Assembly (NCBI GenBank): GCA_016706425.1 | Contig: JADJJR010000001.1 | Location: forward strand, 620,001-684,000 | DNA from: Elusimicrobiota bacterium | GTDB taxonomy: Bacteria; Elusimicrobiota; Elusimicrobia; FEN-1173 | Reading direction: 5' to 3' | Length of the DNA stretch: 64,000 nucleotides | Shown here: in pieces, positions 8,288-17,573 of the stretch | Numbering within the stretch: position 1 is the first letter of the stretch | How the letters are laid out: every line of letters begins with the position of its first letter | Program-made: the position numbers and the translations under genes | The notes under the pieces: model-generated | Seen by the model: only the letters and a program-made list of their open reading frames with translations | Database searches by the model: none | Told to the model about the DNA's origin: nothing

Positions 8288-8694
8288 AAGCGTTCACCGA
8301 TTACCTGTGGTTCAACACCGAAAAAAGAACCGACGTCGTCAACATCACCGAGGATCTCGCCGCGCGGGTGGAGAAAAGCGGCGTGCGGGAGGGGTTCTGT
8401 CTCGTGTCGGCCATGCACATCACCGCGGCCATTTGGGTCAACGACGAGGAAGCGGGATTGAAAAAAGACGTGATGGTCTGGTTGGAAAAGCTCGCGCCCC
8501 GGGGGGACTACCTTCACCACCAAACGGGGGAAGACAACGCGGACGCCCATTTGAAGAGGACCCTGGTCGGGCATCAAGCCCTGCTCCCCATCACCGGGGG
8601 CCGGCTCGACCTGGGCCCCTGGGAACAGGTGTTTTACATGGAGTTCGACGGCCAACGGCGCAAGCGCGTGGTCGTCAAAGTGATGGGGGAATGA
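8284..8694 (+). CDS. YjbQ family protein (UPF0047)
   Basis: A 136-residue soluble protein of the YjbQ family, for which secondary thiamine-phosphate synthase activity has been reported. Family hallmarks are FCLVSAMHITAAIWVNDEE, HHQTGEDNADAHLK and GHQALLPITGG, which supply the conserved histidines. The C-terminus, LGPWEQVFYMEFDG, is also typical. GTG 8284 overlaps the VanZ stop (GTGA) and has GGGAGG three bases upstream, so translation is coupled. Confidence 0.9.
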   Translation: MKAFTDYLWFNTEKRTDVVNITEDLAARVEKSGVREGFCLVSAMHITAAIWVNDEEAGLKKDVMVWLEKLAPRGDYLHHQTGEDNADAHLKRTLVGHQALLPITGGRLDLGPWEQVFYMEFDGQRRKRVVVKVMGE

Positions 8695-8737
8695 CCCCCG
8701 TTCGCCCCCCGGCCCGGCGGTTTTCCGTCGGAAATGG

Positions 8738-8743
8738 TACAAT
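8738..8743 (+). promoter_or_regulatory. -10 element, candidate leaderless start
   Basis: TACAAT ends six bases before the ATG at 8750, leaving no room for a ribosome site. The peptide deformylase gene shows the same six-base spacing. No convincing -35 box is visible. Confidence 0.45.
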
Positions 8744-8749
8744 GCGACC

Positions 8750-9469
8750 ATGAACGACCGGCCGGAAGACGCTTTCAAACGGATCAATTTCCAGAAGCCC
8801 TGGGAGGAAAAGGACTGGGAGCGGTACTTCGACGCCCAGGACCGCCTCGCCCGGGGCCGTCGCGTCGACGCGGGCCCCGCCCGCGCGGGGATCGACCCGT
8901 CCCTGGCCTTCGGCCGGGTCCTGCGCCGTTTCGGCATGGATCCGGACAACCCCGACGTGCCGCCCCAACCCTTCGCCTACAGTCGGCTGGAACCTTCCGA
9001 AGAACCCTTGAACCTGCCGGGCATCAAATTCTGGCAACCCGGGGCCGACCAAGAGACCCTGCCCATCTATTGCCAGGCGAAATGCTACGCCTGGCGCGCC
9101 GCCTGGTTGGTGGAAAGCCGGTTCCCCGGCCTGTTTCACCGCGTTTACCGAAGCCCGTCGCACCGGTCCTTCCAGAAAGCGATGGAAAACTTTTTGCGGG
9201 AAGTCCCCGACGTGCCCCGGCAGATCGCCGCGGGCCACCGCCTGGGTTACGACCCCCACGGGGTGAAGGGCAACATCGTGCGCTGCCGCCGGGCTCTCGA
9301 AACGGCGGACCGGTTGGTGGGAATCCTGTCGCGCGTGTCCCGGCGACGCCTGCCGACGGCCGAATACGAAAAAATTTGGCGGGACACGACCCGGTTGCGG
9401 ACCGCCCTGATCGATTGGATCGACCTCCTGCGCGCGCGCTTCGCCGGGCCGGGCGGACGGCGCGCGTGA
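8750..9469 (+). CDS. Conserved-looking hypothetical protein
   Basis: A 239-residue soluble protein with no motif I recognise. It is rich in Arg, Trp and Tyr. It begins MNDRPEDAFKRINFQKPWEEKDWERYFDAQDRL and has a central YCQAKCYAWRAAWLVE segment and a helical C-terminal half. No signal peptide or membrane segment is seen. It overlaps rmuC by four bases (GTGA), so it is probably expressed with that gene. Confidence 0.7.
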   Translation: MNDRPEDAFKRINFQKPWEEKDWERYFDAQDRLARGRRVDAGPARAGIDPSLAFGRVLRRFGMDPDNPDVPPQPFAYSRLEPSEEPLNLPGIKFWQPGADQETLPIYCQAKCYAWRAAWLVESRFPGLFHRVYRSPSHRSFQKAMENFLREVPDVPRQIAAGHRLGYDPHGVKGNIVRCRRALETADRLVGILSRVSRRRLPTAEYEKIWRDTTRLRTALIDWIDLLRARFAGPGGRRA

Positions 9470-10557
9470 CCCCCGCCCTGGCCGCCGCGGTCGGCGCCTT
9501 GGCCGCGGCCTTGGTCGCGGTCGCGGTCTGGGCGCTGTGGGCCCGTCGCGGCGACCCGCCGGCCCTGGCGCTGCTGCGACAGCAAATCGACCTGCTCCGT
9601 CAACAATCCAGCGAAGCCGACCAGCACCACGCCCGCACCCTGGGCGAAACGCTGTCGCGCCTCGGGTCCGAGGTGAACCGCCAATTGGAGGCCGTTTCGC
9701 GGCAGGTCTTGGAAAGCCAAAAAACGGTCGGCGACCGTTTGGACAACGCGGCCCGGGTGGTGGGGGACGTGCAAAAAAATCTCGGGGCCTTGAGCGAGGC
9801 CAGCGAAAAGATTTTCGAAGTGGGCAAAGACATCGCCGGGCTCCAAAACATCCTGCGCGCGCCCAAATTGCGCGGGGGGTTGGGGGAATTTTTCCTGGCC
9901 GATTTGTTGGGCCAGATCCTGCCCCCCGAGCACGTGTCGTTCCAACACGCCTTCCGCTCCCGGGAAACCGTCGACGCCGTGGTCCGCGTCGGCGGGCGCC
10001 TCGTGCCGGTGGACGCGAAGTTCCCCCTGGAGAATTTCCGTAAAATGCTGGAGGCTTCCTCGGACGACGAGCGGGCGGCCCAGCGCCGCAAATTCGGCCA
10101 GGACGTGCGCAAGCACATCGACGCCATCGCCACCAAATACATTCTCCCCGACGAAGGCACCTACGACTTCGCCCTGATGTACATCCCGGCCGAAAACGTC
10201 TATTACGAAAGCATCATCAAGGACGACGCCGACGGCGCCTTGCTTGAATACGCCCTGAAGCGCCGGGTGGTGCCGGTTTCCCCCGGGAGCTTCTACGCTT
10301 ACCTGCAGGCCATCGTCCTCGGCCTGCGCGGCTTCCAGATCGAGGAAAACGCCCGCCGCATCATGGAAGACCTGGCCCGCCTGCGCGGGGATTTTGCCCG
10401 GTTCGCCGAGGATTTCGACACCCTCGGCAAGCATTTGGCCAACGCCAAAACCAAGCACGACGACGCCGGCCGGCGGTTGGAACGTTTTCAAGACAAACTG
10501 GAAAACGTCCACGAACCGGCCGCGGACCCCCTCCTCCCCCCCAAAACCGCTGTCTAA
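9466..10557 (+). CDS. rmuC: DNA recombination protein RmuC
   Basis: A 363-residue RmuC homologue. It has one N-terminal membrane helix, a coiled coil (about residues 35-130) and the conserved restriction-like core. The core shows LRGGLGEFFLADLL, then VDAVVRVGGRLVPVDAKFPL, then FALMYIPAENVYYE. The DAKFP motif is the likely nuclease-fold active-site strand. RmuC limits recombination at inverted repeats and appears in anti-phage contexts in some bacteria. GTG 9466 sits in a GTGA overlap with the preceding gene. Confidence 0.93.
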   Translation: MTPALAAAVGALAAALVAVAVWALWARRGDPPALALLRQQIDLLRQQSSEADQHHARTLGETLSRLGSEVNRQLEAVSRQVLESQKTVGDRLDNAARVVGDVQKNLGALSEASEKIFEVGKDIAGLQNILRAPKLRGGLGEFFLADLLGQILPPEHVSFQHAFRSRETVDAVVRVGGRLVPVDAKFPLENFRKMLEASSDDERAAQRRKFGQDVRKHIDAIATKYILPDEGTYDFALMYIPAENVYYESIIKDDADGALLEYALKRRVVPVSPGSFYAYLQAIVLGLRGFQIEENARRIMEDLARLRGDFARFAEDFDTLGKHLANAKTKHDDAGRRLERFQDKLENVHEPAADPLLPPKTAV

Positions 10558-10636
10558 CCCCGTTGGTCATTTTGATGCAACCTCTTTACTAAAAGGCGTT
10601 GACCCGCTTTTCAACTTGGGGCAGACTTAACAAAAG

Positions 10637-10649
10637 GGGTCAATGACCC
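10637..10649. promoter_or_regulatory. Inverted repeat upstream of the secreted protease
   Basis: GGGTCA-A-TGACCC is a perfect 6-bp inverted repeat 25 bases before the protease start. A matching half-site TGACCCG occurs at 10599. This suits a dimeric regulator, but no regulator gene is adjacent. Confidence 0.4.
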
Positions 10650-10674
10650 GTTCGTCCGTTGTTAGGGGGGCACC

Positions 10675-13600
10675 ATGTTCGAAATGAATCGCCGCGCCAA
10701 AACATCGTTTTTTATTTTGTTGTCGGTTCTCGTGGCCGGGGCCGCGGGAGCCCTGGAATCGGCGGGGCACGGGTTGGGATTGCGCCCCCCGACTCCCGAG
10801 CAACGGGATTGGGAAAAGAAGAACATGATCGTGGCCCGTTCCGTTCGATTGAACGCTCGGGGCCTGGCCCGCGTGAACGCCCACCGCGCGGCGATGGGGC
10901 TCTCGACCCTGGGCGCCGCCGCGGCCAATATGGCCCCCCTGGGGGAAGAGGTCACGGGGGTTGTGGAGGAGGATTGGACCGGGGATTCCGTGGTTTCGGC
11001 CGCCGCGTCGGCCGCCGCCCTGCCGCGCTCCGTCGACAACAGCACCCTCAAATATTTCCCGCCGATCCGCAGCCAGGGCGGCATCGGGTCCTGCGCCCAA
11101 TGGGCGGGGATGTATTATTGCTTCACCCACATGGCGGCCATGTTGCGCGACCAGGACGCGAAGGCCGGCGGCGACACGCTCCGCTTTTCCCCCAAGTACA
11201 CCTACAATTTGGTGAACGGCGGCTCCGATTTGGGGTCCTGGTACACCGACGGATGGAACGTCGCCAAAAAGCACGGGGCCGCCACCTGGGCCGCGTGGCC
11301 TTACGATTCCAACTTCCGCGCCTGGCCGCTGACCGCGGCGATCTGGCGCAACGCCCTCGCCCACAAAACCGACACGACGGGCTGGGTGAGCGCCATCGAC
11401 ACAACCGCCGGGCTGGACCAGTTGAAAACGATGTTGGTCAACGGCTACGTCTTGGCGTTGGCGACCTACGTGAACTCCTGGCAATTTAAGACGGCGGGCG
11501 ACGACCCCGCCACGACGGCCGACAACGCTTTTGTCGGCAAGGCCGTGGCCCACTGGGTGAACGGCACGGCGGGCGCCCACGCCATGACCATCGTCGGTTA
11601 CAACGACGACATCTGGGTCGACATCAACAGCAACGGCACCGTCGAGGCCGGGGAAAAAGGCGCCCTGCGCATCGCCAACTCCTGGGGCACCGGATACCGG
11701 GAAGCGGGTTTCACGTGGCTGGCCTACGATTCGTTGAAAACCGTGTCGGGGGTGACGGGGGCGCCCTCGGCGGGGCGCCGGCAATCCATTTGGAGCGCCC
11801 AGGTGGCCTGGGTCCTGCCCAAGGCCAGTTACACGCCCAAAGCCCTGGCCCAATTCACCCTCAACAGCGCCACGCGCAACCAACTGTACGTGAGCCTGGG
11901 GATTTCGGACACCGGCCAGACCGCCCCGACGACTCTTTGGACGCCGAACACGCTCCTGTATTTCGCGGGCGGGCCGTACGCCTTCGACGGCACGACGACG
12001 GCGGTCGACGGAACATTTGTCCTTGATTTCACCGACTTGGCGCCGGCCTACGGCGTGCCCAAACGGTACTACCTGCGCGTCAGCGACAGCACGACGGGCG
12101 GGCCCGTGAACGTCAACGCCTTCAAATGGATCAACGCCCCGGACAACGCCGAGGTGGTCCGCGCCGGCCTGCCGGCGGCGCTGGACGGTCAAACGGGGAC
12201 CTACGACGTCATCGCGACGGTTTCCACCGGCGGCGGGGGCACGCCCCCGACCCTGTCCGACATCACCGACCGCTCGATCGCCGAGGACGGCACCACCGGG
12301 GCCCTCTCCTTCACGGTGGGAGACGCCGAAAGCCCGGCTTCCGATTTGTCCGTGACCGCGGCGTCCAACAACGCGACGCTTTTGCCGGCCGGGTCTCTGG
12401 CGGTGGGCGGCACGGGCGCCGCGCGGACATTGACGGTGACGCCGGCCGCGAACCAATTTGGGACGGCGACGATCACCGTCACCGTGACGGACCCCTCGGC
12501 CCGAACCGCCCAGGACACCTTCGTCCTCACGGTCAATGCCGTCAACGACCGGCCGGTGGCGAGCCCGCAGTCTCTGGTCGCCACGCAAGGGGTCGGCAAG
12601 GCCTTCGTTTTGAGCGGCACGGACGTGGAGAACTCGCCCCTGTCCTACGCCGTCACGGGGGGGCCCGCCCAGGGGACGCTGACGGGCGCCGCGCCCAATT
12701 TGACGTACACGCCGGGCGCGGCTTACACCGGGGCGGACGCGGTTTACTTCACCGTCTCGGACGGCGCCTTGACGAGCGCCGTTTCGACGGTGTCGTTCAC
12801 GGTCATTCCGCCGGACGCCACGCCCCCCTCGGTGTCCTTCACCGCCCCGGCCGACGGGGCCACCGTCAGCGGGACCGTCGCCGTCACGGCGACGGCCGCG
12901 GACGCCAACGGCGTGAGCCGGGTGGTCTTCTTTGTGAACGGGGTGTCGGCGTCCACGGACACCACGGCCCCTTATCGGTTCGATTGGGACACCACACGCG
13001 ATCCCGTCGGCCTGACCGCTTTGGGAGCCTTGGCTTTTGATTTGGCGGGCAACTCGGCCCTCGCCACCCGCCAAGTCACGGTGGGGGAAGGCGGCGGCGG
13101 TTTCTTTGTGACGCCGACGGCGCTGTCTTTTGAAGGGGTTCAAGGATCGACCAATCCGCCGCCGTCGCCCGTGTCGGTGTCGGTGACGGGCGGCCAACCG
13201 ATCGGCGGCGGCGGGTGGACGGCATCTCCCTCGGTGACCTGGCTGGCCGTGAGCCCGTCCTCCGGCACGGGGTCGGGGGTCTTTTCCGTTTCCGCCAACC
13301 TCGGGGGGTTGGGGGTGGGCACCCACAACGGGTCGGTGATTGTTTCCGACGGGATGACCGGCGGCCAGTCCGTGGCCGTGACGCTGATCGTGATCGCCTC
13401 CAACGACGTGATGCCGCCCACGGTGCCCACCGGTTTGTCCGGCGTGTTGACCGGGACAACCACCGTCGCCCTGTCCTGGAACGCTTCCACCGACATCGGC
13501 GGGACGGGCCTCTTCGGTTATCGCGTTTACCGCAACGACGCTTTGTTGGCGGAGCCCACCGGACGCACCCTTTCGGACACGGCGGTCGTCCGGGGCGGCC

Positions 13601-13980
13601 GCTACCGCTACCAGGTGTCGGCCTTGGACCGGGCGGGGAACGAGTCCGCCCGGAGCGCGGCCGTCGTCGTTGATGTGCCGGCGGCGCCCGTGGTGGAAGT
13701 TTTCGGGTTTCCGAACCCGGCGGTGGACGGGGCCGCTCCCACGATCCGGGCCGTCCTGGGAACGGTGGACTCATTTGAAATCGCCGTCTACGACACCGCG
13801 GGCCGCCTGGTCCACACCGACCGCCGCGCCGGTCCTCCCAACGGCCAGGTCGGGGGTCTGGCCTTTTACGATTACGTCTGGTCGGGGGACATCCCCAGTG
13901 GTCTCTACCGCGTGGTGGTCACGGGCCACGGCGCCGGGGGGACCGTGCGGGTCAAAACCCAGGTGACGATCGTTCGATGA
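10675..13980 (+). CDS. Secreted papain-family (C1) cysteine protease with Ig-like repeats and FlgD-Ig-like tail
   Basis: A 1,101-residue exported protein. Residues 1-25 are a signal peptide and 30-115 may be a propeptide. The C1 protease domain has Gln134, Cys140 (GSCAQWA), His302 (GAHAMTIVGYND) and Asn335 (IANSWGTG), so the catalytic set looks complete. From about 520 there are cadherin-like and Ig-like modules, a BACON-like module (FFVTPTALSFEG, about 805-900) and a fibronectin III module. The last 100 residues resemble a FlgD Ig-like or sorting tail (VFGFPNP, VYDTAGRLV, SGLYRVVV). GGGGGG lies five bases before ATG 10675. It is coupled by ATGA to a PorV-like gene. Confidence 0.88.
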   Translation: MFEMNRRAKTSFFILLSVLVAGAAGALESAGHGLGLRPPTPEQRDWEKKNMIVARSVRLNARGLARVNAHRAAMGLSTLGAAAANMAPLGEEVTGVVEEDWTGDSVVSAAASAAALPRSVDNSTLKYFPPIRSQGGIGSCAQWAGMYYCFTHMAAMLRDQDAKAGGDTLRFSPKYTYNLVNGGSDLGSWYTDGWNVAKKHGAATWAAWPYDSNFRAWPLTAAIWRNALAHKTDTTGWVSAIDTTAGLDQLKTMLVNGYVLALATYVNSWQFKTAGDDPATTADNAFVGKAVAHWVNGTAGAHAMTIVGYNDDIWVDINSNGTVEAGEKGALRIANSWGTGYREAGFTWLAYDSLKTVSGVTGAPSAGRRQSIWSAQVAWVLPKASYTPKALAQFTLNSATRNQLYVSLGISDTGQTAPTTLWTPNTLLYFAGGPYAFDGTTTAVDGTFVLDFTDLAPAYGVPKRYYLRVSDSTTGGPVNVNAFKWINAPDNAEVVRAGLPAALDGQTGTYDVIATVSTGGGGTPPTLSDITDRSIAEDGTTGALSFTVGDAESPASDLSVTAASNNATLLPAGSLAVGGTGAARTLTVTPAANQFGTATITVTVTDPSARTAQDTFVLTVNAVNDRPVASPQSLVATQGVGKAFVLSGTDVENSPLSYAVTGGPAQGTLTGAAPNLTYTPGAAYTGADAVYFTVSDGALTSAVSTVSFTVIPPDATPPSVSFTAPADGATVSGTVAVTATAADANGVSRVVFFVNGVSASTDTTAPYRFDWDTTRDPVGLTALGALAFDLAGNSALATRQVTVGEGGGGFFVTPTALSFEGVQGSTNPPPSPVSVSVTGGQPIGGGGWTASPSVTWLAVSPSSGTGSGVFSVSANLGGLGVGTHNGSVIVSDGMTGGQSVAVTLIVIASNDVMPPTVPTGLSGVLTGTTTVALSWNASTDIGGTGLFGYRVYRNDALLAEPTGRTLSDTAVVRGGRYRYQVSALDRAGNESARSAAVVVDVPAAPVVEVFGFPNPAVDGAAPTIRAVLGTVDSFEIAVYDTAGRLVHTDRRAGPPNGQVGGLAFYDYVWSGDIPSGLYRVVVTGHGAGGTVRVKTQVTIVR

Positions 13981-15095
13981 GACTCTGGCCCGCGGCGCTT
14001 CTCTCGAGCCTCTCGGTGGGGCTCGCGGCCGTCGAGCCGGGGGCGCCGTTTTTGGCGGTGCCCCCCTCCGCCCGGGTGGAGGCCACGGGAGGCCTTTGGG
14101 CGTTCGCCGGGGGGATGGAAACCCTGTCCGTCAACCCCGCCCTTTTGGGCGTGGACAAAAGTCCCTGGCAATTTTATTCCAGCGCCGGGCAATGGGGCGA
14201 GGACGTGCAAACGGCCCACGCGGCGCTCGGGCGCGCGCACGCGCGAAGGCCCTGGGGCGTGGCGGTGACGCACCTGCGCAGCGACGGCGGCGGGGCGCGG
14301 GACGCCCTGGGCGGCGGGTCCGGCGCTTCCGTGGGTGTCCAGGACACGGCCTTGAGCGTGGGCGCAGCGCGCTCGCCGAACGGCCGCTTCGCCTTCGGGG
14401 CGGCGGCCAAGGTGTTTCAATCCAAATTGGGTTCCTACCGAAGCGACCCCGGGTGGGCGGTGGATCTGGGGGCGGCCTGGCGGGGCGACGCCGTGACGGC
14501 CGGCTTCGCCTGGCGAAACGCCGGGCCCGGCGTGCGTTTCGTCCGCCAGCGGGACCCCCTGCCCCAAACCGTCGACGCGCAACTCGCGTGGCGGCGCGGT
14601 CCCGTGACGTTGGCCGCGGGCGGACAATGGGACGTGCCGCGTCGAGAATCCCGGATTTTGGCCGGCGGGGAGGCCCAGCTCGGCGCGCTCTCTTTTCGCG
14701 GCGGCTACGCGGTCTTGGAAGGGGATTCGTCCGACACGGAAGGTTTTGAGCGGGCCTCCCTCGGGTTCGGCCTGGCTTTGCCCAATCGGCTTCAGTTGGA
14801 TTACGCCCTGCGCCCCGGGGGGGACGCTTTCGGCGCGTTCCACCGCCTGGCGCTGACCTGGACCTGGGGGGAGAAGAAGCCCAAGAAACCGACGGCGCCG
14901 GCGGCCCGTCCGTCCAGCGTTTTCAAAAAAGCGCCGGTCAAACAGGCCCCTAAAACCGTTCCGACGCCACCGAAGGTCGCCCCAAAAGCCGCTCCTGAAA
15001 AAAAGGCAAAGCCGGCGGCCAAGGAAAAGCCGGTCGCGCCCGAAAAGCCCAAACGCCCCCGCATCGGCGAGGGCGGGTACCGATTGGGCGGTTGA
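13977..15095 (+). CDS. PorV/PorQ-like outer membrane barrel with Lys/Pro-rich tail
   Basis: A 372-residue protein with a signal peptide (about 1-18). Its barrel region begins with the PorV/PorQ pattern of an aromatic/Ala-rich strand, GGMETLSVNPALLG (compare 'NPA' in the family), followed by alternating amphipathic strands to about residue 295. The last 75 residues are Lys, Ala and Pro rich and probably face the periplasm or bind peptidoglycan. The start overlaps the protease stop (ATGA). In Bacteroidota, PorV helps release type IX secretion cargo. A cargo/PorV relation here is inference from pairing. Confidence 0.72.
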   Translation: MRLWPAALLSSLSVGLAAVEPGAPFLAVPPSARVEATGGLWAFAGGMETLSVNPALLGVDKSPWQFYSSAGQWGEDVQTAHAALGRAHARRPWGVAVTHLRSDGGGARDALGGGSGASVGVQDTALSVGAARSPNGRFAFGAAAKVFQSKLGSYRSDPGWAVDLGAAWRGDAVTAGFAWRNAGPGVRFVRQRDPLPQTVDAQLAWRRGPVTLAAGGQWDVPRRESRILAGGEAQLGALSFRGGYAVLEGDSSDTEGFERASLGFGLALPNRLQLDYALRPGGDAFGAFHRLALTWTWGEKKPKKPTAPAARPSSVFKKAPVKQAPKTVPTPPKVAPKAAPEKKAKPAAKEKPVAPEKPKRPRIGEGGYRLGG

Positions 15096-15153
15096 GAGTG
15101 GCGCCGAATCGATTCCACCGCCCGCGCACATCCCTGACCCCGAGGACGACACC

Positions 15154-16769
15154 ATGAGCCTTCCTTCCGAGTTGATGAACGAAATGACCGCGGCGCTGGG
15201 CCCCGACAACGCGGTCTGGGCGCCCGCCGCCGTTGAAGAGCGCACGCGTTCCTGCCTGCCCCAGAGCCACATTCCCGACGGGGTGGTGACCCCCCGCACG
15301 CTGGAGGAGGTGCGCGCGGTTTTGGCCGCGGCGCGCAAACACAACGTGCCGGTCTGGACCATCAGCACGGGAAAAAACTGGGGCTACGGGGAAAAGGCGG
15401 CCCCCTACGCCGGCGGCCTGACAATGGAATTGTCGCGCATGAACCGAATTCTGGAGGTGAACGAAAGGTTGGGGTACGCCGTGATCGAGCCCGGCGTGAC
15501 CTACGCGCAGTTGCACGACCATCTGCGGGTCCACGCGCCCTCGCTGTGGACGGATTCGTCGGGAAGCACCAAGGACGCGAGCGTGATCGGCAACGCGCTG
15601 GACAAGGGCCGGGGGTTGACGCCCTACGCCGACCACTTCGGCGCGCTCTGCGGCCTGGAGGTGGTGTTGGCCGATGGGCGCGTGGTGCGCACGGGCGGCG
15701 GGCCCGACAACAACCGGTGTTGGACCTGTACAAATGGGGCGTGGGCCCCTACCTGGACGGCCTCTTCGCCCAATCCAACCTGGGGGTGGTGGTGAAGGCC
15801 GGGGTGTGGCTCATGCCGGCCCCCGAGCGCTACGATTTCATGGCCTTCGAGTACACCGCGGGGGCGGACCGTTTTCCGGCGTTCATCGAGGATTTCCGGT
15901 CGCTGATCTTCCAGAACGCCATCCGCTCGCGGCCGCACCTGGCCAACGATTTCGCGATGCTGTGCATCGTGTCCCAATACCCGCACGACTTGGCCGCGGG
16001 GCAACGCACGCTGTCCCCGGAGGCCATGGCGGCCTGGCGGAAAAAGTTCGGGGTGTCCGCCTGGACGTTCGGCTGCGGGGTTTACGGGAGCCGCGGGGAG
16101 GTCGCCCACCAGAAAAAACGCATTAAGAAAACCTTCGCCCGCTACGGGGTGACGCGTTTCATCGGGTCCTACGTGAATCAAGGCCGGTGGGGGCGCCTTT
16201 ACCGATGGGCGGTGCACACGGGCATGCGCTGGATGGGAAAATCCCCCGAATTGATTGAGGCGATCTGGCCGGCGATCAACCTGTTTCGTGGCGTTCCCAC
16301 GGACCAATACGCCAAGCAGGTGTATTTCAAGCATTACGACCGGAAGCCGACGGACACCATCGACCCGGCGCGGGACGGGTGCGGTTTCATTTGGATCGGC
16401 CCCGTGGTGCCCTTCACGGGGGAAGACGCGGCCCGGGCCATGGACCTCGCCCGCCCGGTCTTTGCGAAGCACGGGTTCGACGTGTTCATCGAACTGATCG
16501 TGGAAAGCCCCCGGGCGTTGATCGCGCTGTTTGGCGTTTTTTACGACAAGAAAAGCGCGGAGGAACGCGCGCGCGGCGCGGCCTGGTACAAGGACATGCG
16601 GGAGGCCTTTTTGGACGCGGGGTACCCGCCCTACCGCGTGGGCACCGGCAGCCAGCCCGGCGCCTTCGATCGGACGCCCGTGTTGCGGGACGTCGTCCAT
16701 CGGATAAAAAAGAGCCTCGACCCCGACAACATCCTGGCTCCCGGCCGCTACGGCACACCCCCTCGCTGA
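15154..16769 (+). CDS. FAD-linked oxidoreductase, 4-cresol dehydrogenase/vanillyl-alcohol oxidase type, frame broken
   Basis: Two frames together encode about 538 residues of a VAO/PCMH-family flavoprotein that oxidises para-substituted phenols or similar compounds. The first part has the FAD-binding segment ISTGKNWGYGEKA and the SSGSTKDASVIGNALDKG loop. The second has LYKWGVGPYLDGLFAQSNLGVV and the C-terminal PYRVGTGSQPGAF and DPDNILAPGRYG. The frame switches at about 15722. Restoring one G in TTGGAC (15722-15723) gives the expected NNRCWDLYKWG. Either the base is missing from the assembly or the gene is newly inactivated. ATG 15154 has a GAGGA ribosome site. Confidence 0.85.
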
Positions 16770-16788
16770 ATGGACGGTGGTCGGGAGC

Positions 16789-17286
16789 TTAGAAGCGGGA
16801 CCAGGTTGTTCCCCGGCTGTCGCGGTGGGTGCAGTTGATGAAAAATCGGCCGCCGGTGTACGGGGGATTTGTAGGGAAAAGGCGGTAGCCAAAACCGCCC
16901 GTATCAAGCATGCCCGCGGGAAAATAGCTAAGGGGTTGCGCCCCGATGTAAGATACGAAACTCAACGGGTCGGTCGAGTCGTGAGGGAGGGTCCGAACTG
17001 AAATGGGGGTCATGTTGTAACCCCCGCTGATGGGTGAAAGGTATTTGCCGACGAGATGGGTTGGGTGGCTTGGGTAAAACCCTTCGGTGTCGGCGTAGTA
17101 CAAACCGAGCGCAGAACGATAGGTTCCCAGGAGGGCGAGGTTTTTTGCTTCCCGGGCCCGAACCAGCATATCGCCGAATTTGGGAATGGCGATGGCCGCC
17201 AATAGGCCGAGGATGGCCACGACGAGCATCAGCTCAATCAAGGTGAACCCCGGGGGCGGGTATCGATGGGAAAGTTTTCGCCTCAC
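16789..17286 (-). CDS. Type IV pilin-like / pseudopilin protein
   Basis: A 165-residue protein with a class III prepilin signal. A short basic leader ends in Gly, then Phe+1 and Glu+5 (GFTLIELMLVVAILGLLAA) and a 20-residue hydrophobic helix. It would be cleaved and N-methylated by a PilD-type peptidase and assembled into a pilus or type II pseudopilus. The globular part has tyrosine-rich loops (GLYYADTEGFYPSHP). No secretion or pilus operon is adjacent. The start is GTG 17286. It converges with the flavoprotein gene. Confidence 0.9.
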   Translation of the reverse strand: MRRKLSHRYPPPGFTLIELMLVVAILGLLAAIAIPKFGDMLVRAREAKNLALLGTYRSALGLYYADTEGFYPSHPTHLVGKYLSPISGGYNMTPISVRTLPHDSTDPLSFVSYIGAQPLSYFPAGMLDTGGFGYRLFPTNPPYTGGRFFINCTHRDSRGTTWSRF

Positions 17287-17330
17287 CTATAATTGTGCAC
17301 CGCCCCGCGGGTGAATTCAAGGATAAGGAT

Positions 17331-17358
17331 TTGACTTTTCCCAACGATTTGATACAAT
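17331..17358 (+). promoter_or_regulatory. Promoter of the structured leader before the giant gene
   Basis: TTGACT (17331-17336) and TACAAT (17353-17358) are 16 bases apart. They lie in the 315-base gap between the divergent pilin-like gene and the giant gene. Transcription would start near 17365. Confidence 0.65.
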
Positions 17359-17397
17359 CAAGAAAGCACACAGTCGTGCGAAAGCAATGACAACGAC

Positions 17398-17435
17398 GTC
17401 CCACTCGGCCTCGGGCCCGGTGGGACTTTTTATTT
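17398..17435 (+). terminator. Rho-independent terminator or attenuator 1
   Basis: The stem GTCCCAC (17398-17404) / GTGGGAC (17420-17426) has further pairing inside and is followed directly by TTTTTATTT. Confidence 0.7.
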
Positions 17436-17533
17436 AGGCCGAAAGGCCGGGGGGAGGACGGGAGGCCTCCCCCCACACCCCGCTCCCGCGGATGTCACCG
17501 CCGGGGCCGGGCCGCCGCGGCGGCCCAACGACG

Positions 17534-17573
17534 AAGGCGTCTTGCGCGTGAAACCGCGCGGGACGCCTTTTTT
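17534..17573 (+). terminator. Rho-independent terminator or attenuator 2
   Basis: The stem AAGGCGTC (17534-17541) / GACGCCTT (17562-17569) contains an inner GCGCG/CGCGC pairing and runs into TTTTTT. It sits 28 bases before the start codon of the giant gene, so it can hardly serve any upstream gene. Confidence 0.65.

Noticed and set aside
10627..13326. 899-residue open frame on the minus strand
   Set aside because: It lies opposite the secreted protease, is rich in Arg, Gly and Pro and has no motif. High GC keeps the antisense frame open.
17366..17480. Cyclic di-GMP riboswitch in the giant gene leader
   Set aside because: The conserved GEMM core could not be found. Only general hairpins and GAAA loops are shared.
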